From NCBI RefSeq assembly GCF_026344135.1, contig NZ_JAPKNA010000005.1:186001-250000 (forward strand): a stretch of 64,000 nt of DNA, written 5' to 3'. Source of the stretch: Alcaligenes parafaecalis (GTDB lineage: Bacteria > Pseudomonadota > Gammaproteobacteria > Burkholderiales > Burkholderiaceae_B). Below are positions 56,823 through 64,000 of the stretch, piece after piece. Both the position numbers and the translations under genes were made by a program. The notes beneath the pieces were generated by a model. That model did no database searches. It worked only from the letters and a program-made list of their open reading frames with translations, and was not told the DNA's origin. How positions within the stretch are numbered: the stretch's first letter is position 1; every line of letters starts with the position of its first letter.

Positions 56823-58339
56823 CAGACATACCTTTGTCGAAGAAGGAACTTCTGCACTTTGCCCGAAGAGGACTGGGGCAGGGAATCCACAATAAAGATT
56901 CGTTTAGGTACTTTAAAGCCAGACAGTTTTTGGCGGCAAAACTCGCGCAACGATTCCACATCCGGCTCGCGGCCATTGGCAGGCACAATCGCGGCGACCA
57001 GCTCTTCGCCCCAATATTCGTGGGGCAGGCCAAAGGCGGCGGCCTCACGCACATCGGTGTGGCTGGCCAGACAGTTTTCCACTTCCAGCGCGGCCACGTT
57101 TTCGCCGCCGGTCTTGATCATGTCTTTGCTGCGGCCCATGAAATAGGCAAAGCCTTCATCGTCCACACGAATCAAGTCACCCGTGTGCAGCCAACCCTCC
57201 GCATCCAGCACCTGGGCGGTCAGCTCGGGCTGACGCCAATAGCCTTTGAACACGGTCGGGCCACGCACCTGCATTTCGCCCGGCCCGCGCTGATCGGGCA
57301 TCACTTTGCCGTCCGCATCCACCAAGCGGTACTGCACATGGCGCCACAGATAGCCGATAGAGCCGGGATGCTCCAGGATCTCTTGGGTATAGCGATTTTT
57401 GATGGTGGTGACACAGCTTTCTGTCATGCCAAAGCCCCAGCTAAATTCAGCATTGGGGAACACCGTGCGAATCAAATCCTGACGCCACTGGCCCAAGGGC
57501 GCAGCCGCCGTTTGCACAAACTGGGCACCGGGCAGGGACAGTTCTTTGAACTCCGGATGATCCGTCAAACCCACCCACATGGCCGACAACAAAAATACGT
57601 GCGTGGGCTGATACAGACGCAGCGCGTCCATGACCGCATCGGCCTCGAAACGCGGCACCACGTGCAAGCTGCCACCGGCATACAGGATGGGGCCATTCAC
57701 CACCCCAAAACCACCAATATGGAACAGCGGCGTCGCCAGCAAGGAGCGGCTATTGGCATCAATACCCAACTCCATGATGTAGTTCACGGCATTGGCCGAC
57801 AGATTGCCGTGCGTCAGCATGGCACCCTTTGGGGCCGAGGTCGTGCCCGAGGTGTACATGATGATGGCCACGTCCTCATCGCCCACACGGCCAAAGCGAT
57901 GCTGCACCGGATCATCCGCCCTATGGTCTGGCAAGGATTCGGGCAAATGTTCCAGCCACTGCACGGCGCTGTTCAAACCGCCTTCCGCCTCGATCTGCTC
58001 GCGCAAAGGGCGGTAGGCCGGGTCCACAATACACACTGTGGGCTGGGCATCATTCAGCAAGTAGCGCAGCTCGGCTGCACCGTAACGGGTATTGACCGGC
58101 ACCAGAGAAAAACCACCCACGGCCGTTGCATGCAGCAAGGCCAGATAGTCGATGGAGTTGGGCGTCATGATGGCTACCCGATCCCCCGGCTTCACGCCCA
58201 AGCCCTTCAAATAGGCCGACAAGGCACGCGTACGCGCACAAAACTGGCCAAAGGACAGCGCCTGCCGCTCGTCCGAGACCGCGACCTTGTCGGGGTAGCG
58301 CTCGGCATTAAACATGGCGACCTGGTAAATATTAGGCAT
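56822..58339 (-). CDS. Acyl-CoA ligase (adenylate-forming)
   Basis: This 505-residue ligase has the P-loop IIMYTSGTTSAPKGAML, the A5 motif GFGMTESCVTT, LHTGDLIRVDDEGF (A7), YFMGRSKDMIKTGGENVAALEVEN (A8) and the A10 lysine in PQSSSGKVQKFLL. Start at ATG 58339 (MPNIYQVAMF). It overlaps the ATPase gene by 8 bp. Uptake by the adjacent ABC importer followed by CoA activation is the obvious sequence; the acid may be aromatic or branched. Confidence 0.87.
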   Translation of the reverse strand: MPNIYQVAMFNAERYPDKVAVSDERQALSFGQFCARTRALSAYLKGLGVKPGDRVAIMTPNSIDYLALLHATAVGGFSLVPVNTRYGAAELRYLLNDAQPTVCIVDPAYRPLREQIEAEGGLNSAVQWLEHLPESLPDHRADDPVQHRFGRVGDEDVAIIMYTSGTTSAPKGAMLTHGNLSANAVNYIMELGIDANSRSLLATPLFHIGGFGVVNGPILYAGGSLHVVPRFEADAVMDALRLYQPTHVFLLSAMWVGLTDHPEFKELSLPGAQFVQTAAAPLGQWRQDLIRTVFPNAEFSWGFGMTESCVTTIKNRYTQEILEHPGSIGYLWRHVQYRLVDADGKVMPDQRGPGEMQVRGPTVFKGYWRQPELTAQVLDAEGWLHTGDLIRVDDEGFAYFMGRSKDMIKTGGENVAALEVENCLASHTDVREAAAFGLPHEYWGEELVAAIVPANGREPDVESLREFCRQKLSGFKVPKRIFIVDSLPQSSSGKVQKFLLRQRYV

Positions 58340-59939
58340 GATGCGAAGCCTCTGCGGCGTGGCCCAGATAGGCCGCTGCAATCTGTGGGTTATTCATGAT
58401 GTCTTTGCTGTCGCCCGCCAGGCTCAAGCGCCCGGTTTCCAGCACAACGGCATGGTTGGACAGTTTCAAGGCCAAACGAGCGTTTTGCTCCACCAGCACA
58501 ATCGTGGTGCCATCCTGGCTGATCTGGCGAATTGCGCGGGCCACTTCCAACGTGACCGCCGGGGCCAGACCCAAAGAGGGTTCATCCAGCAAGAGCAGAC
58601 GAGGGCGAGACATCAAGGCACGGCCAATCGCGCACATTTGCTGTTCGCCACCCGAGAGGTGACGACCCTGGCTTTGCTCACGTTCCAGCAGGCGCGGGAA
58701 ATAGGCGTAAATACGTTCCAGATCCACCGTGATATCGGCCTGATCGCGGCGCAGATACGCGCCCATCAAGAGATTCTCGCGCACGGTCAGTTCCGGGAAC
58801 AGGCGGCGACCTTCTGGTGATAAAGCAATGCCCAGATTCACCCGTCGTTCAGCGCTCAAATTCTGGATAGGCTGGCCTTCCATCAGGATTTCGCCACCAG
58901 CAACCGGCACCAGCCCACTGATGGCTTTCATCAAGGTGGATTTGCCTGCGCCGTTGGCACCGATCACGGCGCACACGCTGGCTTCTTCCACCGCAAAGCT
59001 GACTTTGTCCAAAGCCCGTACCGCGCCATAGGACACGCTCAAATCCCTGATTTCCAACATGGGAGCAGGCTTGCTGGCCTTGGATGCTCCCTGACCGGCG
59101 ATAGAGACCGAGGCCGGACGTCCCATGCCATTTTGCGATGCGCGGGCATCCACAGGCGGCTCTAGCCCCGGCTCCTTGTCCAGATCCGCACCCAAATAGG
59201 CTTCAATCACCCGTGGGTCCTGGCGCACCTGGGCCGTCGGGCCTTCGGCCAACAAACGACCATTAACCAGCACCACCAGCTTCTGGCACAAGCGCATCAC
59301 CAGGCCCATATCGTGCTCGACCACCACCACATCAATGCCACTGGCATGAATGCGTTCAATCAAGTCAGCCATCGCCACGGTTTCCACCGGATTCAAACCG
59401 GCAGCGGGCTCATCCATTAAAAGCAGGCGGGGCATGGCGGTTAAGGCCATTCCCACACCCAAAATCTTCTGTAAACCGTAGGCCAGCGAATCGGCCTGCT
59501 CATCGGCTACAGACTCCAGGCCAATCAAGGCCAGTGCTTGCTCGGCCTGCCTGGCCGCTTCCTCGCGACCACGGCGTACACCCCAGGGGTTGAACAGCGA
59601 CCAGGGCGAGGGAAACTGGCGGAACAGGGCGGCACGGTACAGGTTTTCAAATACCGTGTGGCCCGCAAATACATGCGTCATCTGAAAGGTACGCACCAAA
59701 CCCTGGCGAGCCAGCTCGGCAGAGGGCCGACCTGTAATGGCAGTGCCATCCATGGTGACAGCACCCGCGCTGGGCTTGGTCGTACCGGCAATCAGATTGA
59801 ACAGCGTAGTTTTACCGGCACCGTTGGGGCCAATCACACCCGTAATCTGACCCGGTGCCGTGCTGAAGGACACCTCGTCCACCGCACGGATACCACCGAA
59901 ATGTCGGCTCAAGCCGTGGACATTCAATTGCACGCTCAT
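58332..59939 (-). CDS. Fused branched-chain-type ABC ATPases (LivG-LivF)
   Basis: The 535-residue protein contains two complete ABC domains in LivG then LivF order. Domain 1 (about 1-250): Walker A GPNGAGKTT, a divergent signature SLAYGLQKIL, Walker B LLLMDEPAAGLN. Domain 2 (about 295-530): Walker A GANGAGKST, signature LSGGEQQM, Walker B LLLLDEPSLGLAP. A linker rich in Ala, Ser and Pro joins them. In most bacteria these are two genes. Start ATG 59939 overlaps the LivM-type gene stop (ATGA). Confidence 0.9.
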   Translation of the reverse strand: MSVQLNVHGLSRHFGGIRAVDEVSFSTAPGQITGVIGPNGAGKTTLFNLIAGTTKPSAGAVTMDGTAITGRPSAELARQGLVRTFQMTHVFAGHTVFENLYRAALFRQFPSPWSLFNPWGVRRGREEAARQAEQALALIGLESVADEQADSLAYGLQKILGVGMALTAMPRLLLMDEPAAGLNPVETVAMADLIERIHASGIDVVVVEHDMGLVMRLCQKLVVLVNGRLLAEGPTAQVRQDPRVIEAYLGADLDKEPGLEPPVDARASQNGMGRPASVSIAGQGASKASKPAPMLEIRDLSVSYGAVRALDKVSFAVEEASVCAVIGANGAGKSTLMKAISGLVPVAGGEILMEGQPIQNLSAERRVNLGIALSPEGRRLFPELTVRENLLMGAYLRRDQADITVDLERIYAYFPRLLEREQSQGRHLSGGEQQMCAIGRALMSRPRLLLLDEPSLGLAPAVTLEVARAIRQISQDGTTIVLVEQNARLALKLSNHAVVLETGRLSLAGDSKDIMNNPQIAAAYLGHAAEASHHA

Positions 59940-60916
59940 GCTGCCTCCTTGCGCGCGCCGCGCCACTTACGCCACAGCCCAGCCAAACCTTGCGGCATGA
60001 ACAAGAGCAGCAGAATCAAAGTCAGGCCGTAGATCAGGCGCTGGTACTGCTGCAGGTCGCGCAGCAACTCGGGCAGAGGGATCAAAATAGCGGCTCCCAC
60101 CACGGCACCGGCCAAGGCTCCCACACCACCCAGCACATTCATGATGACGGCATTCACAGCCGTCCAGAACCCAAAGGAGTCGGGCGAGATATAGCCCTGG
60201 TAATGGGCGTACAAGCTGCCTGTCCAACCGGCGATCAGGGCGCTGAGCACAAATACGCTGACCCGAAAACGCAGCACATTCAGCCCGCCCGAGCGCACCA
60301 GTTGTTCGTTCTGATGCAAAGAGTCCGCCACCATGCCCCATTCGCGGCGATACAAGGCCCGCAACACGAAATACACCACCAGGGCAAAGCTGACCGTCAC
60401 CAGATAAACGCCGTAGCGTCCTTCAGGAATCGGCAAGCTGGCTTGCAAAGGCGGAATCTGACCAAAGCCGTTATTGCCACCAAACAGTTCGTGGAACTCG
60501 ATAAAGCACAGCACCACGGCTTCGCCCAGGGCGAAGGTCAAGAGTGCGAAATGCACACCCTTGATACGCATAAAAATAGGACCGGTGATCACAGCTAATG
60601 CTGCCGTCAGTACCCCGGCGCCCAAAAACGCGGCTGGAAAGGACCAGCCATAATCTCGACTAAGAATGGCGGAGGCATACGCACCCAGCCCAAACAAGGC
60701 GCCATGGGCCAGCGAAAGCTGTCCAATGCGCAAAACCAGATTCATGCTCATGGCCAGGCAGGCGTACAAGGACACCATGATGGCCAGATGCAGAAAGAAA
60801 CGGGGTTGCCCGGCCCAGACAGGCCAGCCCAACAAGACCACGATCAGGACAAGGTGCCAGGCCCATTGCAAGGCACCGTCGCGTGGATAGAAAGCAGCAG
60901 TTTTGATCGCGCTCAT
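59936..60916 (-). CDS. Branched-chain-type ABC permease (LivM family)
   Basis: The 326-residue inner-membrane protein has about nine helices and LivM motifs: YACLAMSMNLVLRIGQLSLAHGALFGLGAYASA near the N-terminus and GGVGALAGAVVGAAILIPLPELLR near the C-terminus. It overlaps both neighbours by 4 bp. With the LivH-type protein it forms the channel for the solute bound by the operon's binding protein. Confidence 0.92.
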   Translation of the reverse strand: MSAIKTAAFYPRDGALQWAWHLVLIVVLLGWPVWAGQPRFFLHLAIMVSLYACLAMSMNLVLRIGQLSLAHGALFGLGAYASAILSRDYGWSFPAAFLGAGVLTAALAVITGPIFMRIKGVHFALLTFALGEAVVLCFIEFHELFGGNNGFGQIPPLQASLPIPEGRYGVYLVTVSFALVVYFVLRALYRREWGMVADSLHQNEQLVRSGGLNVLRFRVSVFVLSALIAGWTGSLYAHYQGYISPDSFGFWTAVNAVIMNVLGGVGALAGAVVGAAILIPLPELLRDLQQYQRLIYGLTLILLLLFMPQGLAGLWRKWRGARKEAA

Positions 60917-61770
60917 GACGATTTCCCCATCAGGCCACTAGGCTTGACCAGCAACACGGCCATCACGATCAGGAAGGACAGCATGGTGGCCACAGTCGCG
61001 TTATAGAAGGTGGACGCCACGGCCTCGGTGACACTCAGAATCAGGGCGGCAATGACCGCACCGGGCAAGCTGCCCAGACCACCCAGAACCACAATAATGA
61101 AAGCTTTAACCACAACAGCTTCGCCCATATAGGGGTGCACGGTGTAGACCGGAGCCATCAAGGCGCCGGACAAACCGGCCAGACCGCAGCTCAGCGCAAA
61201 GGTCAGGGCCATGATCTTCCATGAACTGACGCCTTGCAGACGTGCCACTTCCCGATCTTGCGCCACCGCGCGAATCGTCATACCGACACGAGTACGTTCG
61301 ATCAGGAAATAAAAGCCTGCCAAGGCCAGCACACTCATGCCCACGATCAGCAATTGATCCTTGGCGAAAAAGGCTTGGCCGATCTGCCAGGCACCTTCCA
61401 CCGGACGGCGTACCGATTGCTCGTCCACCGAGAACAACAACGAGATCCCGGCCTGCAAGGTAATGGCCAATGCCAGGGACATGATCATGCCGCCCATCTC
61501 GTCACCCACAAAGCGACGGAACAGGCCGCGTTCAGCCAGTAAACCCAGGAACCCCACCAGCACGGCAGCAGCCGCGATAGAGGGCAGGTAAGGCCAGCCA
61601 AACTGACCATAAAACACATACATGGCGTAAGCGCCCAGCATGTAGAACTCGCCGTGAGCGAAGTTCACCACCCGCAAGATGCCAAACACCAGCGTGAAAC
61701 CCAGGGCTACCAGGGCATACACGAAAGTGGACATCAGGGCGATGATGGCGATTTGCATTGCGATCTGCAT
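60913..61770 (-). CDS. Branched-chain-type ABC permease (LivH family)
   Basis: The 285-residue protein has about eight helices: STFVYALVALGFTLVFGILRVVNFAHGEFYMLGAYA and GGLGSLPGAVIAALILSVTEA are the LivH hallmarks. I set the start at ATG 61770 (MQIAMQIA); a second ATG at 61758 is possible. Follows the binding-protein gene by 67 bp. Confidence 0.9.
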   Translation of the reverse strand: MQIAMQIAIIALMSTFVYALVALGFTLVFGILRVVNFAHGEFYMLGAYAMYVFYGQFGWPYLPSIAAAAVLVGFLGLLAERGLFRRFVGDEMGGMIMSLALAITLQAGISLLFSVDEQSVRRPVEGAWQIGQAFFAKDQLLIVGMSVLALAGFYFLIERTRVGMTIRAVAQDREVARLQGVSSWKIMALTFALSCGLAGLSGALMAPVYTVHPYMGEAVVVKAFIIVVLGGLGSLPGAVIAALILSVTEAVASTFYNATVATMLSFLIVMAVLLVKPSGLMGKSS

Positions 61771-61837
61771 AATTGCTAACCGTATTAAGGTGCACTCCAC
61801 CGCCGTGGCGGAGTGCGTACTGAAACAAAACCGGTAA

Positions 61838-62995
61838 TTAGCGGGCGTCGAACTTGTTGATGACCTTGGCCTTGCCGTCCTCGATCACGCCCAGATAGGC
61901 CGGTGTCGCGATCTGGTGGTTGACGCCGTACACGTCCTTGCCACCCCAGACAATGGCGCCCTGAACACCGTCAAAGCTGCTGTTGGCTTCGATACGAGCA
62001 CGAACAGCGTCGGTATCGTCCACCGTGCCAGCTTCCTGGATCGCCTTGAACAACAGATGCGTGGCGTCGTAGAAGTAGAAAACGAAGTCATCCATGCTGT
62101 TGCTGTGAATCTTGGCGTAGGCCTGGCTCAACTTCTGGTAAGGCTCGCTGGACGGATCGGCCGACAAGTACACCAGGGTGCCCTGGGCATTTTCTGCACC
62201 GGCAGACTTCACGGTTTCCGCCACGTTATTGCCACCAAACTTGGTGAACTGGCCTTTGAAGCCCATTTCACGCGCCTGACGAATCACAATACCGGCCGGG
62301 CCGGGCGGCACCGTATCCAGTTCAATGAAGTCCACGTTCTTGGCAAGAATGCTGGTCAGCAAAGTGCGGAAGTCATTTTGCGAACGCTCGAAGAACTTGG
62401 TTTCAGCCACGTCGTAACCGGCGTCCTTGTAAGCGGCGGTCTGGATCTTTTGCGTGCTCCAGCCGGTGGCGTCGTTAGGCGACAAAATCGCCAGACGTTT
62501 CAGCTCGGGGCGTTCCTGCTTCAACCAGCCGATCAACTGGCGGTTGTATTCGTACTGAGTAGGCAGCACGCGGAACATATATTTTGTGTTCGCATCCAGC
62601 ACCTCGGTCGAATAGCTGTTGGACAGCATGATGACCTTATTGCGCTCGGTAATCGGCTTCATGGCCATGACCGAGGCCGAACCAATCGGGCCGATGATGT
62701 AGTTCACTTCATCCTGATCGATCAGACGATTCGTGGCGGTGACCGCATCGGCTGCCTTGTAATGATCGTCATAAGTCAGCACTTCAACGGTGTACTTCTT
62801 GTCGCCTACAGCCAGGCCACCGGCCTGATTGATTTCATCCACGGCGATTTTCACGCCACCATCAATAGCCAGACCCCAGGGCGCGCCTGGACCTGTCATG
62901 CCTCCCACTACACCCAGCTTGAGCGTTTCAGCCTGCGCGCCTAGCGCGGCCACCATCCCTGCTGCTGCCAGTACACCCCGAATCCCGTTTTTCAT
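61838..62995 (-). CDS. Branched-chain-type ABC solute-binding protein (LivJ-like, type I fold)
   Basis: The 385-residue periplasmic protein has a signal peptide (MKNGIRGVLAAAGMVAALGAQA-ETLKLG) and type I binding-protein features: GVVGGMTGPGAPWGLAIDGGVKIAVDEINQAGG, IDQDEVNYIIGPIGSASVMAMKPI and LTSILAKNVDFIELDTVPPGP. Such proteins in catabolic operons often bind aromatic acids rather than leucine. It is the first gene of the long operon; start ATG 62995 has a GGAGCAGG upstream. Confidence 0.9.
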   Translation of the reverse strand: MKNGIRGVLAAAGMVAALGAQAETLKLGVVGGMTGPGAPWGLAIDGGVKIAVDEINQAGGLAVGDKKYTVEVLTYDDHYKAADAVTATNRLIDQDEVNYIIGPIGSASVMAMKPITERNKVIMLSNSYSTEVLDANTKYMFRVLPTQYEYNRQLIGWLKQERPELKRLAILSPNDATGWSTQKIQTAAYKDAGYDVAETKFFERSQNDFRTLLTSILAKNVDFIELDTVPPGPAGIVIRQAREMGFKGQFTKFGGNNVAETVKSAGAENAQGTLVYLSADPSSEPYQKLSQAYAKIHSNSMDDFVFYFYDATHLLFKAIQEAGTVDDTDAVRARIEANSSFDGVQGAIVWGGKDVYGVNHQIATPAYLGVIEDGKAKVINKFDAR

Positions 62996-63025
62996 GGACC
63001 TGCTCCTATTAATTGACCGGACATA

Positions 63026-63047
63026 ATTGTTGTTTGATACGAACAAT
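63026..63047. promoter_or_regulatory. Inverted repeat at the head of the ABC importer operon
   Basis: ATTGTT (63026-63031) and AACAAT (63042-63047) are perfect arms around 10 nt, 31-52 nt upstream of the first start codon. It is a candidate GntR/UTRA operator. The rest of 62996-63269 is A/T-rich promoter DNA in which I see no gene; a 60-codon open frame there lacks a ribosome-binding site. Confidence 0.4.
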
Positions 63048-63269
63048 ATAATAAGGAGCCAATACTTGTCTACGGAAATATGGATTGATAATGACCTTAT
63101 AACGCTGATCTATAGGGGGATTTATCGAAATTTAAGGGAAAACACCGAGAACCCCTGTCGGTTTATTTGTACGGACTTTAGCCTATATGTTTATATAAAA
63201 AAATCATGACAGGAGCCAGTATTTGGATTGCCGTGGACTGCGGCTGCCCGTAAACACCGGACATAAAGA

Positions 63270-63300
63270 AAGGCCGCTTTCTGTGGCAGAAAGCGGCCTT
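63270..63300 (-). terminator. Terminator of the partial aminotransferase gene
   Basis: AAGGCCGCTTTCTG and CAGAAAGCGGCCTT form a perfect 14-bp stem with a 3-nt loop, and TCTTTATG follows on the minus strand. It lies 22 bp after the stop codon. Confidence 0.85.
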
Positions 63301-63322
63301 GTAAGCGAGGTTATTCAGACGA

Positions 63323-64000
63323 TCAGGCGGCGGTTTGGCTGGCCTGTGTTTCCAGTTGAGCAAAAAAGACCTGCAAGCGGTCCATAGCCTGCTCGATCTG
63401 CCCATAAGAGGCGGAACCAAAACACAGGCGCAAGAAGCCTTCACCCTGCGGACCATAGAAGCTGCCCGCCTCGACCACCACACGGGCTTCGTTCAGCAGC
63501 CGCTCGGCCAGTTCCTGTGACGGCACGCCCGTGGCACGTACATCGGCAAAGGCATAAATCGTGCCTTCCACATTGGCGCAACTGACATTGGGCATGGCAT
63601 TCAAGCGTTGCAGCATCATGCGGCGCTTGCTGTCATCTTCGGCAATCATCTCGCGCAGGGCGGCTTGCTGGCCCACCACAGCCTCCAACGCGCCCGCCTG
63701 AATAAAGGTATTCACATGGGTGACATCGTTCGCGGTGATCTTCAACAAACCGGGCATCAACCAAGCGGGCGCGGCCAGATAGCCAATGCGCCAGCCGTCC
63801 ATGGCGTAGGACTTGGTGAAGGCAAACATGGACACGCTGCGCTCTTGCATGCCGGGCAGGGAGGCGATGCTGATGTGCTCGGCACCGTCGTAGGTAATGT
63901 CCTCGTAAACCTCGTCCGACACCACGATCAGGTCATGCTTGATGGCCAATTGCGCCAGCGCTTCCAGCTCGCTGCGGCGATACACACGGCCCGTAGGATT
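63323..64000 (-). CDS. PLP-dependent aminotransferase (class I), 5' end outside the window
   Basis: The visible 225 C-terminal residues belong to a class I aminotransferase. The first codons at the window edge read NPTGR, the usual block before the PLP region; VVSDEVYEDITYDG contains the cofactor-contacting Asp and Tyr, and FAFTKSYAMDGWRIGYLAAP has the PLP lysine. LRLCFGSASYGQIEQAMDRL is the C-terminal arginine block, the Arg that binds the substrate carboxylate. The N-terminal third lies beyond position 64000. The substrate is unknown. Confidence 0.9.
   Translation of the reverse strand, partial: NPTGRVYRRSELEALAQLAIKHDLIVVSDEVYEDITYDGAEHISIASLPGMQERSVSMFAFTKSYAMDGWRIGYLAAPAWLMPGLLKITANDVTHVNTFIQAGALEAVVGQQAALREMIAEDDSKRRMMLQRLNAMPNVSCANVEGTIYAFADVRATGVPSQELAERLLNEARVVVEAGSFYGPQGEGFLRLCFGSASYGQIEQAMDRLQVFFAQLETQASQTAA

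Noticed and set aside
63027..63209. A 60-codon open frame upstream of the ABC importer operon
   Set aside because: It lies in A/T-rich promoter DNA, overlaps the candidate operator and has no family similarity.

Overview
The window looks like the chromosome of a betaproteobacterium of the Alcaligenaceae (Alcaligenes/Achromobacter/Bordetella type). This is inferred from the many Bug/TctC-type periplasmic binding proteins, a typical arylmalonate decarboxylase, a G+C-rich CCCCC-GGGGG terminator repeat, and gene families common in that group. I see no rRNA, tRNA, insertion sequence, phage gene or CRISPR array. Nearly all of it is accessory catabolism: aromatic and indolic acids, phosphonates, and their transporters and regulators.

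Region 1 (1-8.4 kb): an amino-acid ABC ATPase, then an indole/styrene-monooxygenase operon on the minus strand (outer-membrane channel, SDR, StyA-like oxygenase, StyB-like flavin reductase, FAD oxidoreductase). Beside it are an AraC regulator and a divergent flavin-reductase-family gene. A 24-nt motif (20/24 identical) lies upstream of both transcription units and is a candidate AraC operator. Region 2 (8.5-13.1 kb): a lone polytopic membrane protein and a TRAP transporter.

Region 3 (13.8-33.4 kb) is the centrepiece. It encodes a Rieske dioxygenase (reductase, alpha, beta), a CoA ligase, a thiolase-like protein without thiolase catalytic residues plus a DUF35 partner, an SDR, an isatin-hydrolase-like cyclase, a nitrilase, an FAH-family hydrolase, a gentisate-dioxygenase-like cupin, an aminobenzoyl-CoA monooxygenase/reductase-like fusion, a thioesterase, IorAB and two MarR regulators. 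I read this as an aerobic, CoA-dependent pathway for indole-3-acetate and relatives, of the kind I recall as the MarR-controlled iad auxin loci. In this reading the ring is dihydroxylated at C2/C3, the side chain leaves as acetyl-CoA by retro-aldol cleavage to give isatin, isatin is hydrolysed to isatinate, and isatinate is converted to anthraniloyl-CoA (possibly by IorAB) for attack on the benzene ring. The steps are inferred from family chemistry and gene order.

Region 4 (33.5-43.4 kb): a Bug protein with a sulfatase/phosphonate-monoester-hydrolase-type enzyme and IclR regulator, a 5'-nucleotidase, a GST, a major-facilitator protein with an N-terminal ABM-like domain, another Bug protein, and a CobW GTPase with hexanucleotide-encoded His-Asp and Asn-Ser repeats. 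Region 5 (43.4-50.3 kb): a phosphonoalanine operon (ABC importer, aminotransferase, phosphonopyruvate hydrolase) with a divergent LysR gene.

Region 6 (50.3-64 kb): an EamA exporter, a GntR-Bug-arylmalonate decarboxylase operon, and a long minus-strand operon running from a branched-chain-type ABC importer (with the two ATPases fused) through a CoA ligase, a small unknown protein, an alpha/beta hydrolase and a GntR/UTRA regulator to a crotonase-fold protein. The window ends inside an aminotransferase gene.
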